Source: Bryobacterales bacterium (lineage in GTDB: Bacteria; Acidobacteriota; Terriglobia; Bryobacterales; UBA6623). Taken from it: a stretch of 38,597 bases of DNA. The stretch's first letter is position 1. Each line of letters starts with the position of its first letter. Shown piece by piece: positions 1 to 8,554 of the stretch. The position numbers were made by a program, and so were the translations under genes. The stretch covers positions 1 to 38,597 of the forward strand of contig JAJDTX010000156.1 of NCBI GenBank assembly GCA_022826925.1, given 5' to 3'. Below the pieces are notes generated by a model. It was not told where the DNA came from. It made no database searches and saw only the letters and a list, made by a program, of their open reading frames with translations.

Positions 1-147
1 GCAAGCATGCCTGAAGCGGTGGTTGTCAACCCGTCAGATCGCGGTGCCACAACAGGGAAAAATGGGGGTCTAGGTAACAACGCCAGATCGCGACCCTTTA
101 AAATCAATGACTTCCAAACCCCAATGTCAAACATGGGCTAGCGGCAG

Positions 148-177
148 TTGACCGGAAACCCGGCCACCCGCTACAAT
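148..177 (+). promoter_or_regulatory. Sigma-70 type promoter of rplU-rpmA
   Basis: A -35 box TTGACC (148-153) and a -10 box TACAAT (172-177) are separated by 18 bases, close to the sigma-70 consensus. They lie about 70 bases upstream of the rplU start, which leaves a leader of about 60 bases. This is read directly from sequence; no transcription start is known. Confidence 0.7.
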
Positions 178-247
178 CAACACAGTACGGCGCAGTTACC
201 TTCCTCATGGAGGGCCTGCGTCTTTTCCTTAACTGGGGCCCAGCACC

Positions 248-559
248 ATGTACGCGATCATCGAGACCGGCGGCAAGCAGTACACCGTCTCCCCCGGGGA
301 CGAGATCCAAGTCGAGAAGATCGATGGCGGCATCGGTGACGCGGTGACTTTCGACAAGGTCGTCGCCGTCTCTGACGAAGACGGGACGCTACATGCGGGC
401 AACGAGGCCAGCGGCAGCGTGTCGGCGACCATTTCCGGCCACGGCAGGCACAAGAAGATCGACGTCTTCAAGTTCAAGCGTCGCAAGATGTACCGCCGCC
501 GAATGGGGCACCGGCAGTCTTTCACGCAGGTGCGGATTGAGTCGATCTCGGGCGAGTAG
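248..559 (+). CDS. rplU: 50S ribosomal protein L21
   Basis: Ribosomal protein bL21, a large-subunit protein that binds 23S rRNA with L20. The 103 residues are the normal family length. The N-terminus MYAIIETGGKQY and the basic C-terminal block with FKFKRRK and GHRQSFTQVRI are diagnostic. The ATG at 248 gives the conserved N-terminus. rpmA follows after 24 bases, the usual rplU-rpmA pair, and both are probably read from the promoter at 148-177. Nothing is odd in the protein. The usual downstream partner obgE is not present. Confidence 0.97.
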   Translation: MYAIIETGGKQYTVSPGDEIQVEKIDGGIGDAVTFDKVVAVSDEDGTLHAGNEASGSVSATISGHGRHKKIDVFKFKRRKMYRRRMGHRQSFTQVRIESISGE

Positions 560-583
560 GAAGGGACGCCCCTAGGAGCAAGT

Positions 584-850
584 ATGGCGCACAAGAAAGG
601 CCAAGGAACTTCCCGCAACGGCCGAGACTCCCACTCGAAGCGGCTTGGCGTGAAGCGCTTCGCCGGGCAAGTCGTCACGGCCGGCAGCATCCTCGTCCGC
701 CAGCGCGGAACGCGCTTCCGCCCGGGCGTCAACGTCGGCCGGGGTCGGGACGACACCCTGTTTGCGAAGATCGACGGGATCGTGGAGTTTCGCAACCGCG
801 GCCGCATGGGCCGCATGATCAGCGTCCACCCCGTCGAGCAGGCAAGCTGA
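584..850 (+). CDS. rpmA: 50S ribosomal protein L27
   Basis: Ribosomal protein bL27, whose N-terminus reaches the peptidyl-transferase centre. It is 88 residues long, normal for the family. It starts [16 protein letters not shown] and carries the family signature around [14 protein letters not shown]. The protein begins directly with the mature-type MAHKK sequence, so there is no N-terminal extension of the kind cleaved by Prp in Firmicutes. A clear AGGAG ribosome binding site (573-577) precedes the ATG. It is co-transcribed with rplU. A GC-rich hairpin at 922-941 may end the transcript. Confidence 0.97.
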   Translation: MAHKKGQGTSRNGRDSHSKRLGVKRFAGQVVTAGSILVRQRGTRFRPGVNVGRGRDDTLFAKIDGIVEFRNRGRMGRMISVHPVEQAS

Positions 851-921
851 TCCGCCGCCCGCGGCGCGCTCGATCGCAAGCGATCGCTCAGCGGGTCGAA
901 GGGCCCGCGCTAGCGAAGCGT

Positions 922-941
922 CCCAGCCAGCAGAGGCTGGG
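922..941. terminator. Possible terminator hairpin after rpmA
   Basis: Perfect 7-bp inverted repeat CCCAGCC/GGCTGGG with a 6-base loop, about 70 bases after rpmA. There is no T-run on either side, so it would be an atypical intrinsic terminator. It lies between two convergent genes and could serve either. Confidence 0.35.
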
Positions 942-1021
942 CAGACGGATCTTCGGATTTCGGAATGTCCTGCACCCCCGCGCGCGGCGAGGTCATTCCG
1001 GCAAGAGCGAACTCTTCAGCG

Positions 1022-2407
1022 CTACGCCAGCCCACGCAGGAGACGCCTGGAGCTTAGGATCCCCAGCGCCCCCAGCCAGGCCAGCACAGGTGCGTACTCC
1101 AAGAAAACCAAGCTGGAATCGTATTCCCACACGCCCGTGGCCTCGTAGCCGGGTACCACGTGGTACGCCAGCGGCGCTAGAGCGGTCCAAAGCAGAAACG
1201 GCCGCACGGGATGCACGGCCAGGAGGGGCAACATCCAGCTCAGATACCAAGGAAAGCAGTTCGCCGAAAGCAGCAAGACCGCAGTCACTGCGCCCAACTC
1301 TCCGAGACACGGCGGAAGCCGCCGCCACCACAGCCAAGCGACACAAGCGATCAGAATCCACTTCCCTGCCGTCGCGGCGGACGCCATGTCGCCGCCCACC
1401 AGCCAGAGCAGCACCGCGAACAGGCTGTCGTTGTTGCGCCAGCCCATCGTGAATCCCTCCAGCACCGCAAGCACCTCGGCGATGCCGTGCCAGTAGAGGC
1501 TGCAAATCGCGAGGCCAACCGCGCCGCCAGCCAACAGCCCCTTCCAGTGCGCTTGCCAGCGGCCGCGGCTCCGGTCCAGGGCCAGGAACGGGAACAAGAC
1601 GACCGGCCAGAACTTGCAAAGCGTCGCGACCGTCAGCACGACCAGCGCCCATGTAGGCCTTCCGCGGAGCGACAGCGCAAGAGCCGCCACAGCGAGCGCG
1701 ACGCCGAGCGCGTCGTTGTGGCCCTCGATCCAAAACTCCGTCACGGCAAGCGGAGACCACAGGTAGATCAACGCCCATGCCGGGGGCCGTCCGGCAGCCG
1801 CCAGCAGCCACATCAGGGCTGCACCGACCCCCAGTTCGGCCAGGGCAAACGGGAGCTTGAACAGCCAGACTTGAGTCCAAGGGTCGCTCTCCCAGAGTCG
1901 AACGCAGCGGTAGGTCCACAGGTTCAGCTGTTCGACGACCGGGCCGTACGCTGAAGGCTTGTCCTTGGCGGCGACTCTCGGCCAGGTGGCGTCACGCAGG
2001 TTCTCCCATTGCGGATCCTCCGGCAAAGCCAAGTACGGGTCGCCGCCAGCGTGCTGGACAATGCCCTGCCAGCGGTAGCGCGCAGTGTCCTCAGACAGGC
2101 TCGGATGCAACGGAAAGACCGTAACGCGGAACAGCAGCGCCGCAACCCAGATCCAGCGGACCGATCGGGGTGTCGATAAACGGTCTGACCCGCGAATCGC
2201 GATCCAGCTGGCCGCGATATAGGCAATCGAAGCGAGGAGATAGTAAGCTAGGAACTCAGGGACATTGCTGGCCGGTCGCTCCAGATGCAGCACCAACAGG
2301 AGCCCCCCCTCGATGAAGGCTGCAGCTACCCCTAGGCCCACAGTCAACCGCCGGGCGCTCGGAGCGGTCGGAGGCGCCTCTGTCGAGCCCTGAGCAAGCG
2401 GATCCAA
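1022..2407 (-). CDS. Polytopic GT-C type glycosyltransferase (GT87/DUF2029-like)
   Basis: A hydrophobic protein of up to 461 residues with about ten predicted membrane spans. The first large non-cytoplasmic loop carries acidic residues in SEDTARYRWQG, which matches the loop-1 acidic motif of GT-C enzymes that use polyprenyl-phosphate sugars, mainly mannosyltransferases. Later aromatic-rich spans and a WLWWRR segment fit an integral membrane transferase. The longest frame starts at a TTG only 22 bases from the divergent GT2 gene. A GTG at 2341 would give a shorter protein and leave room for promoters, so the start is uncertain. Pairing with the GT2 gene suggests a shared role in building a membrane glycolipid or exported glycan. 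The sugar and acceptor cannot be told from the sequence. Confidence 0.7.
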   Translation of the reverse strand: MDPLAQGSTEAPPTAPSARRLTVGLGVAAAFIEGGLLLVLHLERPASNVPEFLAYYLLASIAYIAASWIAIRGSDRLSTPRSVRWIWVAALLFRVTVFPLHPSLSEDTARYRWQGIVQHAGGDPYLALPEDPQWENLRDATWPRVAAKDKPSAYGPVVEQLNLWTYRCVRLWESDPWTQVWLFKLPFALAELGVGAALMWLLAAAGRPPAWALIYLWSPLAVTEFWIEGHNDALGVALAVAALALSLRGRPTWALVVLTVATLCKFWPVVLFPFLALDRSRGRWQAHWKGLLAGGAVGLAICSLYWHGIAEVLAVLEGFTMGWRNNDSLFAVLLWLVGGDMASAATAGKWILIACVAWLWWRRLPPCLGELGAVTAVLLLSANCFPWYLSWMLPLLAVHPVRPFLLWTALAPLAYHVVPGYEATGVWEYDSSLVFLEYAPVLAWLGALGILSSRRLLRGLA

Positions 2408-2429
2408 GATCGCCCCAAGCGTAACGCAG

Positions 2430-3932
2430 ATGAGTATCGTCGACCTCCTGCTGCTCGGAGCGTATTTCGGGCTGATGGCCGTGCTAAGTCTGTTCGGGCT
2501 GCACCGCTATGCGCTGGTCTACCTGTACCACCGCCACCGCGACCGGGTGCTGGGGACGCCGCAGCGGCAGTTCGAGCAACTTCCCACAGTGACCGTACAG
2601 CTGCCAGTCTTCAACGAGCGCTTCGTCGTGGCTGATCTCGTCAACTCCGTCTGCGCCCTGCGCTACCCCCGGCACCTGCTTCAGATTCAAGTCTTGGACG
2701 ACTCCACCGACGAAACCTCTGCCGTGCTTGAGCGCATCGTGGGCGAAAAGCGCGCGGCGGGCGAGCCGATCGAATACATCCACCGCTCCAATCGGGAGGG
2801 CTACAAGGCCGGCGCCCTCGCGGCAGGCCTGCGCCGGGCGTCGGGGGAGCTGATCGCGATCTTCGACGCAGACTTCACCCCCAAGCGCGACTTTCTCGAA
2901 AAGCTCGTCCACTATTTCGCCGACCCCGAAGTCGGCATGGTCCAAGCGCGCTGGACCTTCCGCAACCGCGATCTGTCGCTGCTGACCCGGGTTCAGGCAA
3001 TGCTGTTGGACGGCCACTTCGTGTTCGAACACGGCGGCCGCGCCCGGTCCGGACGTTTCTTCAACTTCAACGGGACCGCCGGGATGCTCCGCAAGGCGAC
3101 GATCGACGATGCCGGCGGATGGCAGCACGACACGCTTACCGAAGACACCGATCTGAGCTACCGGGCGCAGTTGCGCGGTTGGAAGTTCTTATACGCATCG
3201 CACGTGGAAGCGCCATCCGAGCTGCCCGCCGACATGGCCGACTTCCAAGTCCAGCAGTTCCGCTGGGCCAAGGGGCTGCTGCAGACCGGGCTGAAGCTGC
3301 TGCCGACTCTGTTGCGCTCGGGCCAGCCCGCGAGGATCAAGCTAGAGGCCGGGTTTCACCTACTCGCCAACATCGCTTATCCGATGATGCTGCTCCTGGC
3401 GGCGCTCATCCTGCCCTCCATGCTTGTGCGCCACGAGCTTCTGGACGGTCAGCTGCTCTGGCTGGACCTGCCTGCATTCTTGCTCACCTTCTGCTCTCTT
3501 TCGAGCTTCTATACCCTGTCCCAGGCGGAGCTGGGTCGCGGCGGAGTTCACCGCCACCTGAAACTAGTGCCTCCGCTGGTGCTGGCGGGCATCTCGCTCT
3601 CTATCAGCAACTCGCGGGCGGTGCTGGGCGCCATGCGCGGGTCACCCTCGGCTTTTGAGCGCACAGCGAAATACAGCGGCGACCGCAGCGCCGCAACGCT
3701 CGCGCGCAGGGCGTACGGCCGTCGCGGCGGTTGGCGCGTAATCGCCAACTTCGCCGCAGCCAGCTATTTCGCGGTCTGTCTCGGCGTCGCAGTCGAAATC
3801 GAGCACTGGCTCGGCCTGCCAGTGATTGCGCTCTTTCTGGCCGGGTTCTCGTACGCCGGCTTCTCCATGCTGAGCGACACACGCACAGGCAACCGGGCTG
3901 TGTTGCGCACGGCCGACGATTCGGCACCGTGA
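2430..3932 (+). CDS. Family 2 glycosyltransferase, cellulose-synthase-like processive type
   Basis: Membrane beta-glycosyltransferase of 500 residues. There is one N-terminal span (about 4-24), a cytoplasmic GT2 domain (about 50-290) and four or so C-terminal spans. All GT2 landmarks are present: D90-D91 (LDDS), DAD at 146-148 for metal and nucleotide-sugar binding, the TED catalytic base at 237-239 and QQFRW at 275-279, the QxxRW motif of processive or cellulose-synthase-like enzymes. Bacterial relatives make beta-mannans or glucosylate lipids. There is no PilZ domain and no BcsB partner, so cellulose synthesis by a standard Bcs complex is unlikely. It is divergently arranged with the GT-C gene. 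The ATG at 2430 gives the expected N-terminus. Confidence 0.85.
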   Translation: MSIVDLLLLGAYFGLMAVLSLFGLHRYALVYLYHRHRDRVLGTPQRQFEQLPTVTVQLPVFNERFVVADLVNSVCALRYPRHLLQIQVLDDSTDETSAVLERIVGEKRAAGEPIEYIHRSNREGYKAGALAAGLRRASGELIAIFDADFTPKRDFLEKLVHYFADPEVGMVQARWTFRNRDLSLLTRVQAMLLDGHFVFEHGGRARSGRFFNFNGTAGMLRKATIDDAGGWQHDTLTEDTDLSYRAQLRGWKFLYASHVEAPSELPADMADFQVQQFRWAKGLLQTGLKLLPTLLRSGQPARIKLEAGFHLLANIAYPMMLLLAALILPSMLVRHELLDGQLLWLDLPAFLLTFCSLSSFYTLSQAELGRGGVHRHLKLVPPLVLAGISLSISNSRAVLGAMRGSPSAFERTAKYSGDRSAATLARRAYGRRGGWRVIANFAAASYFAVCLGVAVEIEHWLGLPVIALFLAGFSYAGFSMLSDTRTGNRAVLRTADDSAP

Positions 3933-4017
3933 AGAGCGGCGGGCCCAGAGCAGGCGAGAACATTCCCGCCGGTCTTGTACTGACTGGCCGCTTCCGGCAA
4001 AATAGGGGATCGGCGCA

Positions 4018-4350
4018 ATGACCAGTTTTCGCATCCTGTACCTGACCGCTGACGCGGGCGAGAGGTTCCGGGACCGAAGTCCGCGCAAGCCCCCCTTCGT
4101 CTTGCGCAAGTCCCACTACGAGAGCGGTCCGGAGCTGACCGCGGAAGGTCCCTACGAGCTGTGGCGCCGGCTCCGCGAGCAATCCGAGAGTGGCGAGCCC
4201 GGCCCTGCGCGGCCCATCGAAGTCGGCGATGCGCTGGAGACAGCGGATGGCTTGCTGCTGTGCAACTTCTGGGGCTTTGACCCCGCTCACTGGATGGATG
4301 CAGAGGAATCCGAAGGACGCGGCGCAGCTGCCGAGAACGGCGCACCTTGA
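4018..4350 (+). CDS. Small protein of unknown function
   Basis: A 110-residue, soluble, charged protein that I do not recognise. It opens MTSFRILYLTADAGERFRD and has an acidic, Ala/Gly-rich tail. There is no signal peptide or membrane span. It is 85 bases downstream of the GT2 gene on the same strand. The high third-position GC and the absence of a better overlapping frame support real coding. A weak hairpin (GCGAG at 4352-4356, CTCGC at 4364-4368) follows the stop. No function is proposed. Confidence 0.55.
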   Translation: MTSFRILYLTADAGERFRDRSPRKPPFVLRKSHYESGPELTAEGPYELWRRLREQSESGEPGPARPIEVGDALETADGLLLCNFWGFDPAHWMDAEESEGRGAAAENGAP

Positions 4351-4533
4351 TGCGAGCGCCAGCCTCGCTCCTACTTCTGAATGACCGCTAGAAACATCCC
4401 TGACCTCGCTCGTCTGCGCTCGAACTGGCGCAGCCTGGCGGCATGCGCCGTGTTACCGCTCCGTGCGGGACGGCCTAATTCGCGCACACGGTCCAGCGGT
4501 CGTGCAGCTCTGTGACTAAGACGGAATTTGCCC

Positions 4534-6348
4534 ATGGGCCCGGTTGAGATTTGCAAACAGCGGCTAGAGAGCCGCCACAGTGAGTACAGGCACTGGAAGC
4601 AGCGCCACCGCTGGTTCGGCAACGCCCGCTTGGTCGCGGCCGGACTGAGCCTGCTCGGCCTGTGGTGGGTGGAGAGCACGTTCCCGTCTCTAACGTGGTG
4701 GGCGGTGGGCCTGCTCGTGGTGGCGTTCCTCGCCTCCTCCAAAGTGTTCTCGCGGCTGGAAGACTTGAGGCGGTCCGCGGGCATCGCGATGATGTTCTAC
4801 GCCACCCCCGTCATGGGCGAGAAGCGCAAGACTGCCTCGAGCCAGTCCGACGCGCTGACCCTGCCGGAAGAGCATCCCTACGCACGAGACGTGGACCTCG
4901 CCGAAGATGGCGGCCTGATTGACTTTCTCAACCTAGGCTCGACCCAAGATGGATTGCTGATCCTATCGAACATGCTGGCCAAGCCCGCCTCGCGGGAGGA
5001 GATCATCGAACGCCAGGCCGCGGTCAAGGAACTCAAGTCGCAGCTCGACCTGCGCGAACGGCTCTTCGTGGAGGGTTCCAAGAAGCTTCCCTACATCCGG
5101 ACCGACCTGCTGAAGGCCTGGGCCGAAAAGCAACCGGTCGCGGCGCCGAGCTGGTTCCCGGCGAGCTGCTTCGCGCTCAGCGTCGCGTTCGTGATCCAAT
5201 CCGTGCTAGTCGCCCTCGACCCGACTGCGGCTGGCCTCTTGGCCCTCGTCGCCATACTGCTGACCGAGCTCGTGCTGTGGAAGTTCGGCCAGCGCTATTT
5301 GACGATGCAGGTCGTCACATCCGAGGGCATCCATCATGACTGCAACGAGTTGCGTTCTCTTGTGAAGGTCTTGGATGAGCAGGAATTTCACTCTCGCAAC
5401 CTGCGAGAGCTTTCGAACGATCTGCGGCACGACGGCCACAGGGCCAGCCAGTTGCTGCGAGGCTTCTGCCGCTTGGTCTCGCTGTTCGAAGCCCGTCACA
5501 ACCAAATCGTCGCCATGTTCGGCCCGCTCGTGCTCTACCAGACCCAGGCAGCGCTCGCGCTGGAGCGCTGGCGCGTAGCGCACGCCCGCCAGCTGCCGAA
5601 ATGGATCGACGCCATTGGTGCGTTTGAAGCGTATTCATCCATCAGCTGCTTCGCCTTCGAACATCCGCTGTACTGCTTTCCGAGCGTGGTCGAGGAGGGG
5701 CCCGTCCTCAACGCGGAGGGACTGGCCCATCCGCTGCTGGGGGACGAAGCCGTGGCGAACGACGTCGACCTCGACCGCGGTCATCCCGTCTTGGTCGTGA
5801 GCGGCGCAAACATGGCAGGCAAGAGCACGCTCCTGCGGACGATCGGCACGAGCGTAGCGCTCACGTACGCCGGTGCCCCGGTCCGGGCCCTTTCGATGAC
5901 GATTTCGGCCATGGACGTGGTCGCTTCCATCCGCGTGAAGGACTCGCTGCAGCGGGGCGAGTCGCGCTTCGCCGCCGAGCTCAACCGGATCCGCCTGGTA
6001 CTGGAGAGCATCCGATCCGGCCACCCGACCTTGGTGCTGATCGACGAGCTCTTTGCCGGCACCAACTCCTACGACCGCTACGCAGGCGCGGTCGTCCTGG
6101 CGGAGTTCTTGCTGCGGAGCGATTCCTCGCTCGCCGTGCTGTCAACCCATGACCGCAATGTGACGCGGTGGGCGGAGGAGGGACCCGAGCGCGTGACCAA
6201 CGCCCACTTCCGCGATGTCTTCAGCGACGGCGAGATGCACTTCGACTACCGGCTGCACCACGGCCCGGCCATGCGCGGCAACGCGATCGAACTCATGAAG
6301 CAGGCCGGCATGCCGATGCCGGAGACGCTGCCAAGCCCGGAAGCCTGA
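4534..6348 (+). CDS. Membrane-anchored MutS-family ATPase
   Basis: MutS-related protein of 604 residues counted from the ATG at 4534; an in-frame TTG at 4528 is the alternative. Two hydrophobic segments at about 32-50 and 53-69 and another pair around 205-245 suggest membrane anchoring. The C-terminal half holds the MutS ABC ATPase: Walker A GANMAGKST (about 424-432), Walker B LVLIDELFAGTN and the STHD switch histidine. The N-terminal mismatch-recognition domain and its Phe-x-Glu motif are absent, and a helical core (about 250-380) takes the place of the lever and clamp. Such shortened membrane MutS paralogues occur in several environmental phyla and have no established mismatch-repair role. 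It is convergent with the SRAP gene 19 bases away. Confidence 0.85.
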   Translation: MGPVEICKQRLESRHSEYRHWKQRHRWFGNARLVAAGLSLLGLWWVESTFPSLTWWAVGLLVVAFLASSKVFSRLEDLRRSAGIAMMFYATPVMGEKRKTASSQSDALTLPEEHPYARDVDLAEDGGLIDFLNLGSTQDGLLILSNMLAKPASREEIIERQAAVKELKSQLDLRERLFVEGSKKLPYIRTDLLKAWAEKQPVAAPSWFPASCFALSVAFVIQSVLVALDPTAAGLLALVAILLTELVLWKFGQRYLTMQVVTSEGIHHDCNELRSLVKVLDEQEFHSRNLRELSNDLRHDGHRASQLLRGFCRLVSLFEARHNQIVAMFGPLVLYQTQAALALERWRVAHARQLPKWIDAIGAFEAYSSISCFAFEHPLYCFPSVVEEGPVLNAEGLAHPLLGDEAVANDVDLDRGHPVLVVSGANMAGKSTLLRTIGTSVALTYAGAPVRALSMTISAMDVVASIRVKDSLQRGESRFAAELNRIRLVLESIRSGHPTLVLIDELFAGTNSYDRYAGAVVLAEFLLRSDSSLAVLSTHDRNVTRWAEEGPERVTNAHFRDVFSDGEMHFDYRLHHGPAMRGNAIELMKQAGMPMPETLPSPEA

Positions 6349-6367
6349 GCGCAGCGGGACTCGGCGC

Positions 6368-7033
6368 TCAGACCGCGGCCAGCAACTCCGGAAAATCGTT
6401 CCTGGGGTTGTTGACTTCCAGCCCCACCCTGCGGCAGTCGAACGGCCCGGGCAAAGGAGTCTGCACCAGCGCGAGCAACTCTGGCTGGCGAGCGGCCGGA
6501 TCCAGCCATTCGGCGTAGCGCTCGCGTGGGATCATCGCAGGCTGGCGGTGATGCAGCCACTCCATCGACGGATCCGCCGGACATGTCAGAACCGTAAAGG
6601 AATCGATCCGGCCACCGCCGCGGTCCCAGCTCTCCCACAGGCCCGCGAAGGAGAACGGTTCCCCTCCCCGCGATATCCACCACGGCTGCTTGCGCGGGCC
6701 GTCGTTTTGCCACTCGAACCAGCCGTTGGCCGGCACCAAGCAGCGACGGCGGCGGAACGCGCTGCGAAACGCCGGCTTGGAGTCCACCGTTTCGGAGCGG
6801 GCGTTGATCAGGCGAGCCCCGATCTTGGCGTCGCGAGCCCATGCCGGGACCAGGCCCCAGCGCTTGGAGGCCAGTTCGCGCTGTCCGTCCAGGTCCGTCG
6901 TGCAGACGGCGAAGATCTGCGTCGGCGCACCGTTCCAGCGGCGGCGCAGCTCGATTTGCGGAGAAAAGGGATCCAGTTCGTACAGGTCGACTAGCTCACC
7001 CCCGTCGACATCCTGGGTGAATCGTCCGCACAT
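6368..7033 (-). CDS. SRAP-domain protein (YedK/HMCES family) that crosslinks to abasic DNA
   Basis: 221 residues beginning MCGRFTQ. Family members remove the initiator Met so that Cys2 becomes N-terminal and forms a thiazolidine with abasic sites in single-stranded DNA. That requirement fixes the start at 7033, although the frame is open farther upstream. Other conserved residues are visible: the Asn of INARSET (Asn77), the Glu of GWFEW (Glu107) and the active-site His in HHRQP (161-162), where the common HxRMP has Gln in place of Met. It is full length. Its neighbour, a MutS-family ATPase, makes a small DNA-maintenance pair, though the genes converge and are not an operon. Confidence 0.93.
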   Translation of the reverse strand: MCGRFTQDVDGGELVDLYELDPFSPQIELRRRWNGAPTQIFAVCTTDLDGQRELASKRWGLVPAWARDAKIGARLINARSETVDSKPAFRSAFRRRRCLVPANGWFEWQNDGPRKQPWWISRGGEPFSFAGLWESWDRGGGRIDSFTVLTCPADPSMEWLHHRQPAMIPRERYAEWLDPAARQPELLALVQTPLPGPFDCRRVGLEVNNPRNDFPELLAAV

Positions 7034-7291
7034 CGCGTTCCCTGCCGAACCGCCCCGGCCCGCCCCCATCATAAACTCGGCGACGCGTGCAGCTCCCCTG
7101 GAAACCGCTTCCACTGCCGGGGACTGCGGCCATTCCAGCGTGATTCGAATCCGTGGTGCATACTCAAGAAGGGAGTGGCAATAGCTGAAACTTCGGGTGG
7201 CGCTCGGGGTTAACCAATACAACGGCAGGCGCGTCTAAGTGGTGTCCTTGGCCACCAGATTTTGACCGCAGCAGCGCCAATGACGGATTAG

Positions 7292-8503
7292 ATGACCACT
7301 CGTGGCAAAACCTACGCATCGCTGCTCGCGGTCGTGGCGCTGACAGCGGGCGGATTTGCAGCCAAGGGCTGGCTGGCCGACGACGGATCCGACAATTCCG
7401 GTCAGGACGGCCCCCGAGCCCTGACCGCGGGTGATGCCGTGCCCGTCTCTACGGAAATCGCGATGCGCGGACCGATCTCGCACTTGCTCGGATCGACCGC
7501 GAACCTGCGCGCCCGCCGGGAGGTGGCCGTGGCAGCGCAAGCGGCCGGAATCGTCACCTCGGTAAAGGCGGAAGAGGGTGACTTCGTAAAGGCCGGGCAA
7601 GTCCTCTGCGCGATCGATGACCGGGACTTGCAGATCGACCTAGAACTCGCTAAACAGAGGCTGGCCCAGACCAAGATCCAACTCGAGTCCGCCATGATCC
7701 GCGCGGACCAGACCCGGACCCGGCTGAGCAACAAGCGCACCGAGCTCGAGCGCAACGAAGAGGCTCTGCGGGAGGGCCTGCTCGCCGAATCGGAGGTCGC
7801 GGTCCAGCGTCACGAAATTGACGACCTGGAGCACGAAATCCAGGCCGTGGAGTCCACCGTGCGCGAGAACCGCCTCAGACAGGACGAGCTCGAGTCCGAG
7901 ATTCGCAAGGTCGAGCTGCAGATCTCGCAAACAGCGATCACAGCGCCATTCGCCGGGCGGATCACGGAGCGCACCGTCGAGCTCGGCCAATCGATCCGCA
8001 GCGCGGAGAAACTCTACAAGCTGGGAGCCTTTACGCCGCTGTACGCCGATGTGCACCTGCCAGAGAACGACTCGCGCTCGGTGCGAGCCGGCCAGAAGGC
8101 CACCCTGCTCTTGGGCAGTGCCAGCGGCGAGTCGGCCGAAGGCGCCGTCGAGCGCGTCAGCCCGGTCGTGGATGAGGAGACCGGCACGGTGAAGGTCACC
8201 GTGCGGTTCAGGCCTCCCAATCCGGGCTTCCGTCCGGGAGCGTTCGTGCGCGTCGAGATCGAAACCCACACCTTGGAAGACGCCATCCTGATCCCCAAGC
8301 AGTCCGTGATCGAAGAAGGCGGGCAGACCTACGTGGTGCTGGTCGGGGAGGACAGCACGGCCCAGCGCACTGCCGTAGAACTCGGCTACCAAGACGAGAC
8401 CGCAATTCAGGTGACGGCCGGATTGGATGCCGGCGCGATCGTCGTGACCGCCGGCCAGGGCAAGCTCAAGGATGGGGACAAGACCCGTGTGGTCGCGAAC
8501 TAG
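7292..8503 (+). CDS. Periplasmic adaptor (membrane fusion protein) of an RND efflux system
   Basis: Bridges an RND pump to an outer-membrane channel. It has 403 residues. An N-terminal signal or anchor (about 9-27) is followed by lipoyl half-motifs (about 77-111 and 214-250) that flank a long alpha-helical hairpin coiled coil (about 113-212, rich in Glu, Leu, Arg, Gln). Beta-barrel and membrane-proximal domains end in a typical LKDGDKTRV tail. No lipobox Cys is seen. The hairpin is longer than in AcrA. It is the first gene of a three-gene operon with two pump subunits, and the next gene starts 51 bases downstream. No TolC-type gene is present, so an outer-membrane partner must come from elsewhere. 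Substrate unknown. Confidence 0.92.
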   Translation: MTTRGKTYASLLAVVALTAGGFAAKGWLADDGSDNSGQDGPRALTAGDAVPVSTEIAMRGPISHLLGSTANLRARREVAVAAQAAGIVTSVKAEEGDFVKAGQVLCAIDDRDLQIDLELAKQRLAQTKIQLESAMIRADQTRTRLSNKRTELERNEEALREGLLAESEVAVQRHEIDDLEHEIQAVESTVRENRLRQDELESEIRKVELQISQTAITAPFAGRITERTVELGQSIRSAEKLYKLGAFTPLYADVHLPENDSRSVRAGQKATLLLGSASGESAEGAVERVSPVVDEETGTVKVTVRFRPPNPGFRPGAFVRVEIETHTLEDAILIPKQSVIEEGGQTYVVLVGEDSTAQRTAVELGYQDETAIQVTAGLDAGAIVVTAGQGKLKDGDKTRVVAN

Positions 8504-8554
8504 CGAGCTCTCGCGGGCGCCTAGCAGCTGCCGGTCCGGTGGCGGGACCAGCCA

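Noticed and set aside
4381..4515. A 44-codon plus-strand frame between the small unknown gene and the MutS homologue
   Set aside because: Arg-rich, without a ribosome binding site or similarity; not enough to call a gene.
7240..7262. A small hairpin (TGGTG/CACCA) before the efflux adaptor
   Set aside because: Only five base pairs; consistent with chance in GC-rich DNA.
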